A stretch of DNA of 26,360 nucleotides from VBCK01 sp036270655 (lineage in GTDB: Bacteria > Pseudomonadota > Gammaproteobacteria > Burkholderiales > Burkholderiaceae_F): the NCBI GenBank assembly GCA_036270655.1, contig DATBCD010000053.1:1-26360 (forward strand). The letters are read 5' to 3'. The translations under genes were made by a program, and so were the position numbers. The notes under the pieces are model-generated. The model was not told the origin of the DNA, did no database searches, and saw only the letters and a program-made list of their open reading frames with translations. Numbering within the stretch: the stretch's first letter is position 1; every line of letters begins with the position of its first letter. Positions 8,568 to 16,690 of this stretch are shown here, in pieces.

Positions 8568-10315
8568 GCAATTCGCCCGCGCCGGCGTGTGCCGATGGGC
8601 GCATCGACGCCGAGCTGTATCGAAGTGCCTATGCCGCGGATCGGCGCGGGGCGCCGGCCGGAATCCTTGTCGCCTTGTTCGCCGCCTGGGCTCTGCAGCA
8701 TCACGGCGAATCGCCCCGCCTGTGGGTGTGGGCTGGCACCTATGTCGTGCTTGCGCTGTGCCGGCTGGTGGTGCTGGTGCGGCGGGGTGCCGCACCGGCT
8801 CCGGCGCAGGAACAGCGCGCGCGCACGCTTCGAATCACCTGGCTGGCGCTGCTGACGGTATCGGCCGCGATCTGGGGCTCCGGTCCGCCGCTGTTCCTGT
8901 CGAGGGACCCTGCCACCAGCGGCCTGCTGACCGGGATCTGGCTGGCGGGCGCCGGCCTGTCGGCGCCCCTGGTGGCCGCGGCCCGCCCCGCCATCTATCT
9001 GACGCTGCTGCCCGCGGTGGTGCCGCTGCTTTTGGCGCTGGCGCTGGACGGTTCCGGGCAGGCGCTGGTGCTGGCGGCACTGGGTTCGATCTTCCTGCTG
9101 CTGCTGATGCGGCTGGCGTTGGAGCAGAACGACGCGCTGGCCGCCGGCCTGACGGCACGCTTTCAGAACGAGGACCTGGTCGAACAGCTGCGGGCCCAGG
9201 TCGAACTGGCGGCCCGGGCCAACCAGGAAAAAACCCGCTTCCTGGCGTCGGCCGTGCACGACCTGCGGCAGCCGCTGCATGCGCTGGGCCTGTTTTGCGC
9301 CGCCCTCGACCAGAGGTTGCAGGGCATCCCGGAGCGTCCGTTGGTCAAGAACATGATGTCGTCCATCGAGGCGCTGGAGACATCGTTCGGCGCGATGCTG
9401 GACATTTCGCGACTCGACGCCGGCATCGTGCAGGCCGCGCCGCAGTCCTTTCCGGTGCGGGACCTGTTTCGGCGCCTGTACCAGCAGTTCGGGGGCGACG
9501 CCGAGTCGCGTGACATCTCGCTGCGATTTCGCGCCGCCCGTCGCCTGGTGCTCAGCGATCCACAGCTGCTCGAGCGCGTGCTGGCCAACCTGGTCCAGAA
9601 CGCGCTGCGCTACACGCGCCAGGGCGGCGTCCTGGTGGCCGCGCGGCGCCACGGGACCGACGTGGCGCTCGAGGTGTGGGACACCGGGGTCGGCATTCAA
9701 CCCGAAAAGCTCGAGCTGATCTTCGAAGAGTTCTACCAGATCGACAATCCGGAGCGCGACCGCAGCCGCGGCCTCGGGATGGGGCTGGCGATCGTACGGC
9801 GGCTGTGCGACCTGCTCGGCCATTCGCTGCAAGTCCATTCGCGGCCGGGGCGGGGCTCGCTGTTCCGCGTCGTGGTCCCCCGGGGCAGTCCGTTCGACCC
9901 GAGCCAGCCATCGCTCGAGGCCGAAACCCGCCCACCCCGCACCGATGTGCGCGTCACGGTGCTGCTGATCGACGACGAACGCGCGATCCGGGAGGCCACG
10001 CGGGAGCTGCTGCGCCCGCTGCAGGTCGAGGTGCTTGTCGCGGCCACTATCGGCGAAGCGGTCGAGCTCGCGCGACGGGCCACCGCCCCGATCGACATGA
10101 TTCTGTCGGACTGGCGCCTGCGCGGCGCCGAAACGGGAGTGGACGCCGTGCGTGCCGTTCGCAGGATCAGCGGCGAAGCCACGCCCGCGGTGCTGGTGAC
10201 CGGCGATACGTCGGCCGACGTGCTGACGCGCGCGCACGAGAATGGATTGGTCATCCTGCACAAACCGCTGCAACCGCGCGAATTGCTGCGCCTGATCCGC
10301 CGCCTGCAGCGTTGA
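8564..10315 (+). CDS. Hybrid sensor histidine kinase with C-terminal receiver
   Basis: The probable start is TTG at 8564, overlapping the stop of the response regulator; no ATG or GTG lies in frame nearby, so the exact start is uncertain. From there the product is 583 residues. Residues about 30-185 are strongly hydrophobic with around six membrane spans and no obvious periplasmic sensor domain. A coiled stretch leads to the dimerisation and phosphorylation box VHDLRQPLHALG with His232. The ATPase domain has the N box at Asn346, DTGVGI at 373-378 and GLGMGL at 403-408. A receiver at 466-583 has Asp470/Asp471, phosphoacceptor Asp516 and Lys567. All catalytic residues are present. It probably phosphorylates the preceding regulator. 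The signal sensed is not evident. Confidence 0.88.
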   Translation: MSNSPAPACADGRIDAELYRSAYAADRRGAPAGILVALFAAWALQHHGESPRLWVWAGTYVVLALCRLVVLVRRGAAPAPAQEQRARTLRITWLALLTVSAAIWGSGPPLFLSRDPATSGLLTGIWLAGAGLSAPLVAAARPAIYLTLLPAVVPLLLALALDGSGQALVLAALGSIFLLLLMRLALEQNDALAAGLTARFQNEDLVEQLRAQVELAARANQEKTRFLASAVHDLRQPLHALGLFCAALDQRLQGIPERPLVKNMMSSIEALETSFGAMLDISRLDAGIVQAAPQSFPVRDLFRRLYQQFGGDAESRDISLRFRAARRLVLSDPQLLERVLANLVQNALRYTRQGGVLVAARRHGTDVALEVWDTGVGIQPEKLELIFEEFYQIDNPERDRSRGLGMGLAIVRRLCDLLGHSLQVHSRPGRGSLFRVVVPRGSPFDPSQPSLEAETRPPRTDVRVTVLLIDDERAIREATRELLRPLQVEVLVAATIGEAVELARRATAPIDMILSDWRLRGAETGVDAVRAVRRISGEATPAVLVTGDTSADVLTRAHENGLVILHKPLQPRELLRLIRRLQR

Positions 10316-10336
10316 AAGAGGGCCCGGCCGCCCTTA

Positions 10337-10469
10337 TGACTTTGGTCACTTCGAACGCTTAAGGTAGTTGCGAGGCCGATTCTGAATGTATCGTCCAATG
10401 ACCACGCAGGGTTCGACGGGATGGACGTTCTGCAAGCACCGGGCGGATTCGACGCTATGACTTTGGTCA
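10337..10469. promoter_or_regulatory. Two identical TGACTTTGGTCA palindromes upstream of tagH
   Basis: The 16-base word TATGACTTTGGTCACT occurs at 10335-10350 and again, identically, at 10456-10471. Its core TGAC-TTTG-GTCA is an inverted repeat with a four-base centre. The copies are 121 bases apart, the second ending 122 bases before the tagH start. The 278-base gap between the hybrid kinase and tagH holds no gene and no convincing -10/-35 pair. Related copies occur at 4159-4209. Operator function for the tagH operon is inference. Confidence 0.6.
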
Positions 10470-10593
10470 CTAGCGCGTATGGCCCTGGTCGCGATCTACT
10501 CGAGGCAGAGGGCTTGCCGTGTGATCCCGGGCTTCTTCCCCTGTTCTGCACGGCAGGGATGTCACGGACTGGTTCAATCGGCGGATTTCAAAT

Positions 10594-11820
10594 ATGACCC
10601 TGATATTACGGGGGCTCTCGCTCAACGACGAGCCGTTGAGCAACCCGCTGGTTGGCCGCTTCGACGACCGCGGCGGGGAAATCGGCCGATCGGACAACGC
10701 GACCTTTACGCTGCCTGATCCGGAACGCGGCATCTCCCGCGTGCACGCGCGCATTTCGCACGCCGGACAGGCGTACTGGATCGAGAACGTCAGCGCGGCC
10801 AGCCCCATTATTCACAACGGCCGCCCGCTCAGCTCCGGCATGCGGGTCAGCCTGAACGACGGCGATGAGCTGCGGATCGGCGGCTACCGCCTCTCGGTCG
10901 CGTTCGAGAGCGACGAAACCAGCGCAACCATCCTGAGGGGGCGCACCACCAGCCAGGTGCCGGCGCCTGTCCTGCCCGCCGCTGCGCCGCCGCGCGCCGC
11001 CGCGTCGCCGCCGCGGGCGTCGGCTGCGGCGCGCCCGGCGGCGAACCCTGCACCCGAGCAGGCGATCCCCGCCAGCGCAGCGGCCGTTGCCGCCAGCGCG
11101 GTGGTCGCGCGTGCCCCGGCGGCGAACCGGGGTACCAAGTCGACCCGGGCACGCCCGAGCAGTGACTCGCCGCCGGGCAGCGACACGCTGTGGCGCGGCT
11201 TCCAGGACGGCGTAGGCATCGATCTGCCGTTGCCCAACGGGCCATCGCGGGAGCTGCTCAGTGCGGTCGGGGCCATGCTGCGGATCGCCGTCAACGGCAT
11301 TCACCGCCTGCTTGCGATGCGCACGGTCGCCAAGAGCGAGATGCATGCCGACCTGACGATGATCCAGGTCCGCGGGAACAACCCGTTGAAGTTCTCTCCC
11401 GAAGCAAGTATCGCGTTGAAGATGCTGCTGCAGCCGCCGATGAAGGGATTCCTGTCGGGGCCGGCGGCCCTGCGCGACGCCGTGATCGACCTGCAGTCGC
11501 ACCAGGTGGGCGTGATGGCGGGGATGCGGGCGGCGCTGGGAGCGGTGCTCGATCGGTTCGATCCGGTCCAGCTCGAAACCCAGCTCACCTCCCGAACCTT
11601 CATCGACACCGTGATGCCATCGCACCGTCGGGCCAAGCTGTGGGAACTGTACGTCGAGCACTTTCGCGCCTTGAAGGACGAGGCGCAGGAAGACTTCGGC
11701 CGGTTGTTCGGCGAGGCGTTCCGCGAGGCTTACGACGCACAGGTCCAAAGCCTGGAGGCAGCCGTCGACGAGGCGGGCGCTCCCGTGGCTTCCTATCCGG
11801 CCGGTCCGAAGGTCGGATGA
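10594..11820 (+). CDS. tagH: T6SS-associated FHA-domain protein TagH
   Basis: The 408-residue protein begins with an FHA domain (about 1-105) that has the phospho-threonine-binding residues: GRSDN at 31-35, SRVHARI with Ser48 and His51, and HNG at 74-76. A long Ala/Pro-rich linker follows (about 115-190). The rest matches the C-terminal domain specific to T6SS FHA proteins, with AVGAMLRIAVNGIHRLL, RGNNPLKFSPEASIALKMLL and a late LWELYVEHF...FGEAFREAY segment. In known systems the kinase phosphorylates the Fha/TagH protein, which promotes assembly, and the phosphatase reverses this. The gene heads a five-gene operon and overlaps pppA. The ribosome-binding site is weak. ESDETSATILRG just after the FHA domain is a possible phosphorylation site. 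Confidence 0.9.
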   Translation: MTLILRGLSLNDEPLSNPLVGRFDDRGGEIGRSDNATFTLPDPERGISRVHARISHAGQAYWIENVSAASPIIHNGRPLSSGMRVSLNDGDELRIGGYRLSVAFESDETSATILRGRTTSQVPAPVLPAAAPPRAAASPPRASAAARPAANPAPEQAIPASAAAVAASAVVARAPAANRGTKSTRARPSSDSPPGSDTLWRGFQDGVGIDLPLPNGPSRELLSAVGAMLRIAVNGIHRLLAMRTVAKSEMHADLTMIQVRGNNPLKFSPEASIALKMLLQPPMKGFLSGPAALRDAVIDLQSHQVGVMAGMRAALGAVLDRFDPVQLETQLTSRTFIDTVMPSHRRAKLWELYVEHFRALKDEAQEDFGRLFGEAFREAYDAQVQSLEAAVDEAGAPVASYPAGPKVG

Positions 11821-12578
11821 TGCTGGCCGTTCGCGTCTCGCAACGTTCGTGCACTGGCGCTCGTGACCACAACGAGGACTGCGTCGGAGTCGAGCGCATC
11901 GGCCGCCACTGGTGCATGGCCCTTTCCGACGGGGCCGGTGGCCACCGGGACGGCGCGCTCGCCTCCAGGCTGGTGGTCGACCGGATCCTGGCCGGCTTTC
12001 GCAGCCGCCCTCCTACCGATGCGCCGGATCTGGGCGAGCTGATGCTCGACGCGCACGACGGCGTGGTCGCCGCCCAGCGCGCGCAAGGCGTGACGGACCG
12101 GATCAAGGCGATGCATGCCACGGCGGTGGTGCTGGTGGTCGACACCGCCAGCAGGCGGGCGCTCTGGGGTCACGTCGGGGACTCTCGCCTGTATCTGCTG
12201 CGCGACGGACAGGTGAGCGCATTGACTCGCGACGACAGCGTGTTGCAATGGATGGTCGAGGCCGGTCTGTGGCAGGCTGGCCAACTGCAGCAGCACCCCC
12301 AGCGCAACCAGCTGATGGCGGCGATGGGAGCCGATGAGGGCATCGAGCCCCATGTGAGCGCCGATCCGCTCGAGCTGCACAGCGGCGACGCGTTCCTGCT
12401 TTGCAGCGACGGCTGGTGGGGCAGCATCACGGACACGGAAATGGGGCGCCTGCTCAAAGGAGCCGCAACGCCCGATGACTGGCTCGATGCCATGGTCGCT
12501 TGCGCAACGGCGCGCGCCGATCCGCGCCAGGACAACTTCTCGGCGATCGGCTCCTGGATCGGCGCCAAAGTCACATGA
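11817..12578 (+). CDS. pppA: PP2C-family Ser/Thr phosphatase PppA
   Basis: This 253-residue metal-dependent phosphatase would remove phosphate from the kinase and FHA protein. PP2C motifs are in order: GARDHNED near 14-21, SDGAGGH near 37-43 (the metal-binding DGxGGH), GHVGDSRLYLLRDG, LCSDGWW, and DNFSAI near the end with the last metal-binding Asp. Two ATG codons stand together at 11817 and 11820. The first overlaps the tagH stop as ATGA, so translational coupling is likely, and either could be used. Length is typical of T6SS-linked PppA/Stp1 proteins. The next gene begins 27 bases after its stop. Confidence 0.9.
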   Translation: MMLAVRVSQRSCTGARDHNEDCVGVERIGRHWCMALSDGAGGHRDGALASRLVVDRILAGFRSRPPTDAPDLGELMLDAHDGVVAAQRAQGVTDRIKAMHATAVVLVVDTASRRALWGHVGDSRLYLLRDGQVSALTRDDSVLQWMVEAGLWQAGQLQQHPQRNQLMAAMGADEGIEPHVSADPLELHSGDAFLLCSDGWWGSITDTEMGRLLKGAATPDDWLDAMVACATARADPRQDNFSAIGSWIGAKVT

Positions 12579-12605
12579 CGGTCCGCGGTCACTGCCCATT
12601 CACGG

Positions 12606-13874
12606 ATGACACGTTCGATGCCCATCACCCCGTCCCGCGGCCCCGTCGATTCCGATGCCGACACGATGTTCGCCACGGAGGTGTCGAACCGGCCCGGCGC
12701 GCCTCGCAGAGCGTCGACGCCCTCGGCCGCCGCCACCCCATCGGGCCCCAGCCCGCTGCTCTCGGAGGCCGACGCGCTGCTTGCGCTGGTGCCGCAATTG
12801 CGCTCGACGGCGCAGATCGCCGACGTGGCGAACCTGCGATCTCAAATCGTCGGCCTGCTGCGCCGCTTCGACCAGGGGTTGCGTGCGCGCGGGGTCGGCA
12901 TGGCTCAAAGCCAGAAAGCGCATTTCGTGCTGTGCGCACTGCTCGACGAGGTGGCCGAGACGATGCCGTGGGGCGCAGGCGGACGCTGGGAGCGCCTGAA
13001 CCCGGTGACGGTGGCGCTTGGCGCGCGCCCGGGCGACAGCATCGTCCGCCAGCTCGGACAGCTGGCCGAGGACAGCAGCAGGCGGGATCTGCGCGAATTG
13101 ATCTACGTTGCCCTTGCGCTCGGGTTCGATGCGCGCGGGCGCGGCTCGGTCGCAGGAGCTGGCGAGGCCGATCAGGTGCGCGCGCGCCTGGCCACGCTGC
13201 TCAAGCGCAAAGCCGACCCCCGGCCGCGACCGCTGTCGGTGCGCTGGCAACCTGCCGTCGGACGGACGAGCGCGGTCGCCAGCTGGCTTCCGGTGTGGGT
13301 CGGAACCTGCGTCGTGGCTGCGCTGCTGGCGGTGCTGTACTTCTGGCTGGCGCTGGCGCTGGCCTCGCAGTCGGACCGCGTCTATGCCCAGATCGCCGCG
13401 CTGCGGCTGCCGGTGTCACCCAGGACGAGCGCCGCGCCGGCGCCGCAGCCGCGCCTGCTGCCGTTGCTCGGCTCGGCCGCCGCCGATGGCCTGCAAGTGC
13501 GCGACGAGATCGACCGCAGCATCGTCACGCTGCCCGCTGACGCTTTGTTCGAGCCGCACACCGCAAACCTGCAGGGCAACTGGGCCGACCTGTTGCGACC
13601 CGTGGCGGCAGCGCTAAAGCGCACCCCGGGCCAGGTGCTGGTGCTCGCCCACACGGGGATCGGTTTTGAGCCCTCGGCCCGGTTTCCTTCCAGCTGGGAG
13701 CTGTCCCTCGATCAGGCGGGCGCCGTGCGCGATGCCTTGCTCTGGCTCGGCGTTCCCGCGGCGCGCCTGCGCTTCGATGGCACGGCCGACAGAGAACCGT
13801 CGGCCGCTGGCGGTCCGGATCAGCCGGCGGCTGCCAGCGGCCGCGTCGAAATCGTGTTGCTGGCGGGACGATGA
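12606..13874 (+). CDS. tssL: TssL (DotU/IcmH) with degenerate C-terminal OmpA-like domain
   Basis: TssL is the inner-membrane partner of TssM. This 422-residue version has a disordered N-terminus (1-50) and a DotU cytoplasmic domain (about 52-205) with the signature LDEVAETMPWG at 113-123 and ALGFDARGR near 171-179. One membrane span follows at about 226-252 and a periplasmic OmpA-like domain at about 306-420. In extended TssL proteins that last domain normally binds peptidoglycan. Here the usual HTD reads HTG (Gly351), the SNW position reads SSW, and the LSxxRA arginine is Gln370, so binding is doubtful. A second possible start is the ATG at 12618. The stop overlaps the tssM start as ATGA. 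It is not preceded by tssJ or tssK, which often accompany tssL. Confidence 0.87.
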   Translation: MTRSMPITPSRGPVDSDADTMFATEVSNRPGAPRRASTPSAAATPSGPSPLLSEADALLALVPQLRSTAQIADVANLRSQIVGLLRRFDQGLRARGVGMAQSQKAHFVLCALLDEVAETMPWGAGGRWERLNPVTVALGARPGDSIVRQLGQLAEDSSRRDLRELIYVALALGFDARGRGSVAGAGEADQVRARLATLLKRKADPRPRPLSVRWQPAVGRTSAVASWLPVWVGTCVVAALLAVLYFWLALALASQSDRVYAQIAALRLPVSPRTSAAPAPQPRLLPLLGSAAADGLQVRDEIDRSIVTLPADALFEPHTANLQGNWADLLRPVAAALKRTPGQVLVLAHTGIGFEPSARFPSSWELSLDQAGAVRDALLWLGVPAARLRFDGTADREPSAAGGPDQPAAASGRVEIVLLAGR

Positions 13875-16690
13875 AGATCCGTCCATGGCTGCTCGCTGCG
13901 GTGGGCCTTGCCGCCTTCGGCCTGGCGGTCTGGTTTGCCGGCCCGCTGGTGTCTGCTGGCGGGTCGGCCCCGCTCGCACCCCCCAATGCGCGCATCGCGC
14001 TGATCGCGGAGGTCGTCGCCCTGTACCTGGCGCAGAAGGCCCTGGCAGCGTGGCACGCCCGCCGCCGCAACGAGCGTGTGCTCGACCAGCTCGCGCCGGC
14101 CGAAGTCGGTGCGGAGTCGGCGGAACTGGCGCAACTGCGCAACCGATTCTCCCGCGCCCTGGCCATACTTCGGCACACCCGCTTCGGTTCGCGCGGCGGG
14201 CTGTGGTCGTCGCTGTCGTGGAAATTCGGGCGCCGGTATCTGTATCAGCTGCCCTGGTATCTGATCATCGGCGCGCCGGGCGCCGGCAAGACCACGGCAC
14301 TGCTCAATTCCGGCCTGCAGTTTCCCCTCGCTGGCGAGCTCGGGCGGGGTTCCATCAAGGGCGTCGGCGGCACTCGAAACTGCGACTGGTGGTTCACCGA
14401 CGACGCGGTGCTGCTGGACACGGCCGGCCGATACACGACCCATGAGGCCGATCAGGTCGCGGATCGGCGCGCCTGGGAGGGTTTCCTGCAGATGTTGGCG
14501 CACGCTCGGCCACGGCAGCCATTGAACGGGGCGATGGTCGCCGTTTCGATCACCGACCTGCTCGTGTTCGATCCGATACAGCGCGCGCAGCATGCGGCCA
14601 CGCTGCGTGCGCGCCTGGACGAGATCCGCGCCGCGATCGGCATCCGCCTGCCGGTGTACCTGTTGCTGACCAAGTGCGATCTGCTGCCCGGCTTCCTGGA
14701 TTCGTTCCTGGCGTTCGAAAAGCGCGCGCGCGACCAGGTCTGGGGTACGACGTTCGATCTGGGCGCATCGAACAAGGGGCGTGCGGTCGACCAGTTCGGG
14801 GCGGCGTTCGGCCAGCTCGTAGAACGGCTGCACGACGACCTGGTCGAACGGATGCAAGCCGAGCGCGACCCGCAGCGCCGGGCGAGGATCTTCGCGTTGC
14901 CACGGCAGTTCGCCAGCCTGGGAGAGCCGCTGGTCGAGCTGGTGCATGGGGTGTTCGGCGCGGCCACGTCGTCCGCGCTCGATGGACCGCCGTGCCTGCG
15001 CGGCGTCTACTTCACCAGCGGAACCCAGGAAGGCACGCCGATCGACCGCGCCCTGTCGGCGCTGGGGCGCGAGCTCGGTCTGGAGAGCCACATATTGCCG
15101 CCCAACCAGAGCACCGGCAAAAGCTTCTTCCTGGCCGGCCTGCTGCGCGACGTCCTGTTCGCCGAGTCCGGGATCGCAGGCCGTTCGCCCGGGCTGCAGC
15201 GCTGGCGCGCCACTGCCATGACCGCGCTGCTGGTCGCGGTCCAATGCGCCGGCATCGTGCTGGCGGCCACCTGGGCAACGAGCTATTCCCGCAGCTCAAC
15301 CGAAATCGAGCAGCTCGCCAGTCGTGCGGCCGCCGTCCGCACTCGGATCGAGGCGGCCGACGTGCGGCCCGGCAGCGACCCGCGTCCGTTGCTGCCGGCG
15401 CTGAACGCGCTGCAGGACCTGCTCGCGTCGACCTCGCCGGACGCCAGCGAGGGCGCCGCCACGCTGGCCGGATTCCAGCAGCACGAGCGGCTCAAGCTCG
15501 CTGCCGCGGCACACCAGGCCTACGACCGGATGCTGCTGGACTCGCTGCTGGTGCGGATCGTCCAGCGCTGCGAAGAGCAGATGCGAAGCCGAGTCGATCC
15601 CAACCTGCAATACGAAGCGCTGAAGGCTTACACGATGATGCACGAGGCCGCGCACTTCGATGCCGCTTCGCTGAAGGCTTTCGTGACCTACGACTGGGAC
15701 AGCGCTCTGGAGCCGCCGCTCACCGCAGAGGAGCGGACCCAGCTGGTACGGCACCTGGATGCGCTGCTCGACGCCGGGGCGGCCGGGGCGGCCACGACCG
15801 CCGACTCGCGGCTGGTCGAGTCGGTCAGGGCGCGCCTTGCAGGCCAGCCCGTCTCGCAGCGCATCGCGACGCGGCTGAAAGCCGTGCTGGGCGTCGGCTC
15901 CTACCCGGAATTCGCAGTGGCCTCGCTGGGCGACCCGGCCAAGGCGCTGTTCGTCGGCAAGGATGGCCATTCGGCGCCGCGCAGCGTGCCGGGGCGCTAC
16001 ACGCTGGACGCTTATCGCGACGGCGTGCTGACGACGCTGCCGGCCGTGTCGTCCCAACTGGCGACCGAAGCGTCCTGGGTGCTGGCAGCGCCCCCGCCGC
16101 CGGGTACCGCATTGGCAGATGCGGCCGCAACCGGACACGCCCTGGCCGACGCGTTGGCCGCGTACCTGGACGACTACGAGCGTCACTGGATCGGCCTGCT
16201 CGACGACGTGCGGTTGCGGCGTGCCGCCAGCGATGGCGAGGCGATCCAGCAGGCCCAGGTGCTGGCGGCGCGCGATGGCCCGCTGGCGGCGCTGGTGCGG
16301 ACGGTCGCCCAGCAAACCTCGCTTCACAAGGTGTCCGCGTCCAGCCGGCTGGGCGACGCGGCTGCGCCGCTGGAGCGGCTGGTCGAAGATCGATTCGCGT
16401 CGCTGCGCGAATTGACGCAACCGGGGGTCGACGGGCGCCGCCCGCTGGATTGGGCCCTTGCCGATTTCAACGAGCTGCACGTGTTGCGAGCGCTGGCCGC
16501 CTCCAATGCCAGCGTCGGCGATGCAGCGGCAACTTCGCTCGAACGGCTCGAGCGAATTCGGGCCGACTCACGGCGCTTCCCCGAACCGGTCCGGTCGATG
16601 CTGCTGGCTCTGACCGCCTCACCGGCTCAGCAGCGATCGGAAGCGGGCGCGACGGCAGGCACGACGGCCGCCTCGACGTTGGTACGGTAG
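13871..16690 (+). CDS. tssM: TssM (IcmF) lacking the usual C-terminal domain
   Basis: TssM is the large inner-membrane scaffold of type VI secretion. Two N-terminal spans (about 6-28 and 41-60) precede a cytoplasmic NTPase-like domain with an intact Walker A GAPGAGKT at 134-141, followed by NCDWWFTDDAVLLDTAGR and the family segment VYLLLTKCDLLPGF. A third span lies at about 447-468. The periplasmic part then runs only to residue 939. Family members are usually about 1,100-1,300 residues, and the missing portion corresponds to the C-terminal region that docks onto the lipoprotein TssJ. The last recognisable family segment is AYLDDYERHWIGLLDDV...GPLAALVRTV, with about 120 residues after it. The stop abuts the next gene directly (TAGATG), so there is no hidden frameshifted remainder. 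Confidence 0.9.
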   Translation: MKIRPWLLAAVGLAAFGLAVWFAGPLVSAGGSAPLAPPNARIALIAEVVALYLAQKALAAWHARRRNERVLDQLAPAEVGAESAELAQLRNRFSRALAILRHTRFGSRGGLWSSLSWKFGRRYLYQLPWYLIIGAPGAGKTTALLNSGLQFPLAGELGRGSIKGVGGTRNCDWWFTDDAVLLDTAGRYTTHEADQVADRRAWEGFLQMLAHARPRQPLNGAMVAVSITDLLVFDPIQRAQHAATLRARLDEIRAAIGIRLPVYLLLTKCDLLPGFLDSFLAFEKRARDQVWGTTFDLGASNKGRAVDQFGAAFGQLVERLHDDLVERMQAERDPQRRARIFALPRQFASLGEPLVELVHGVFGAATSSALDGPPCLRGVYFTSGTQEGTPIDRALSALGRELGLESHILPPNQSTGKSFFLAGLLRDVLFAESGIAGRSPGLQRWRATAMTALLVAVQCAGIVLAATWATSYSRSSTEIEQLASRAAAVRTRIEAADVRPGSDPRPLLPALNALQDLLASTSPDASEGAATLAGFQQHERLKLAAAAHQAYDRMLLDSLLVRIVQRCEEQMRSRVDPNLQYEALKAYTMMHEAAHFDAASLKAFVTYDWDSALEPPLTAEERTQLVRHLDALLDAGAAGAATTADSRLVESVRARLAGQPVSQRIATRLKAVLGVGSYPEFAVASLGDPAKALFVGKDGHSAPRSVPGRYTLDAYRDGVLTTLPAVSSQLATEASWVLAAPPPPGTALADAAATGHALADALAAYLDDYERHWIGLLDDVRLRRAASDGEAIQQAQVLAARDGPLAALVRTVAQQTSLHKVSASSRLGDAAAPLERLVEDRFASLRELTQPGVDGRRPLDWALADFNELHVLRALAASNASVGDAAATSLERLERIRADSRRFPEPVRSMLLALTASPAQQRSEAGATAGTTAASTLVR

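Noticed and set aside
8498..10273. 591-codon minus-strand frame opposite the hybrid kinase
   Set aside because: Gln/Arg/His-rich shadow of a real gene that has all histidine-kinase motifs.
10510..10560. TGCCGTG and CACGGCA inverted words before tagH
   Set aside because: Only seven bases with a long loop, easily expected by chance in this composition.
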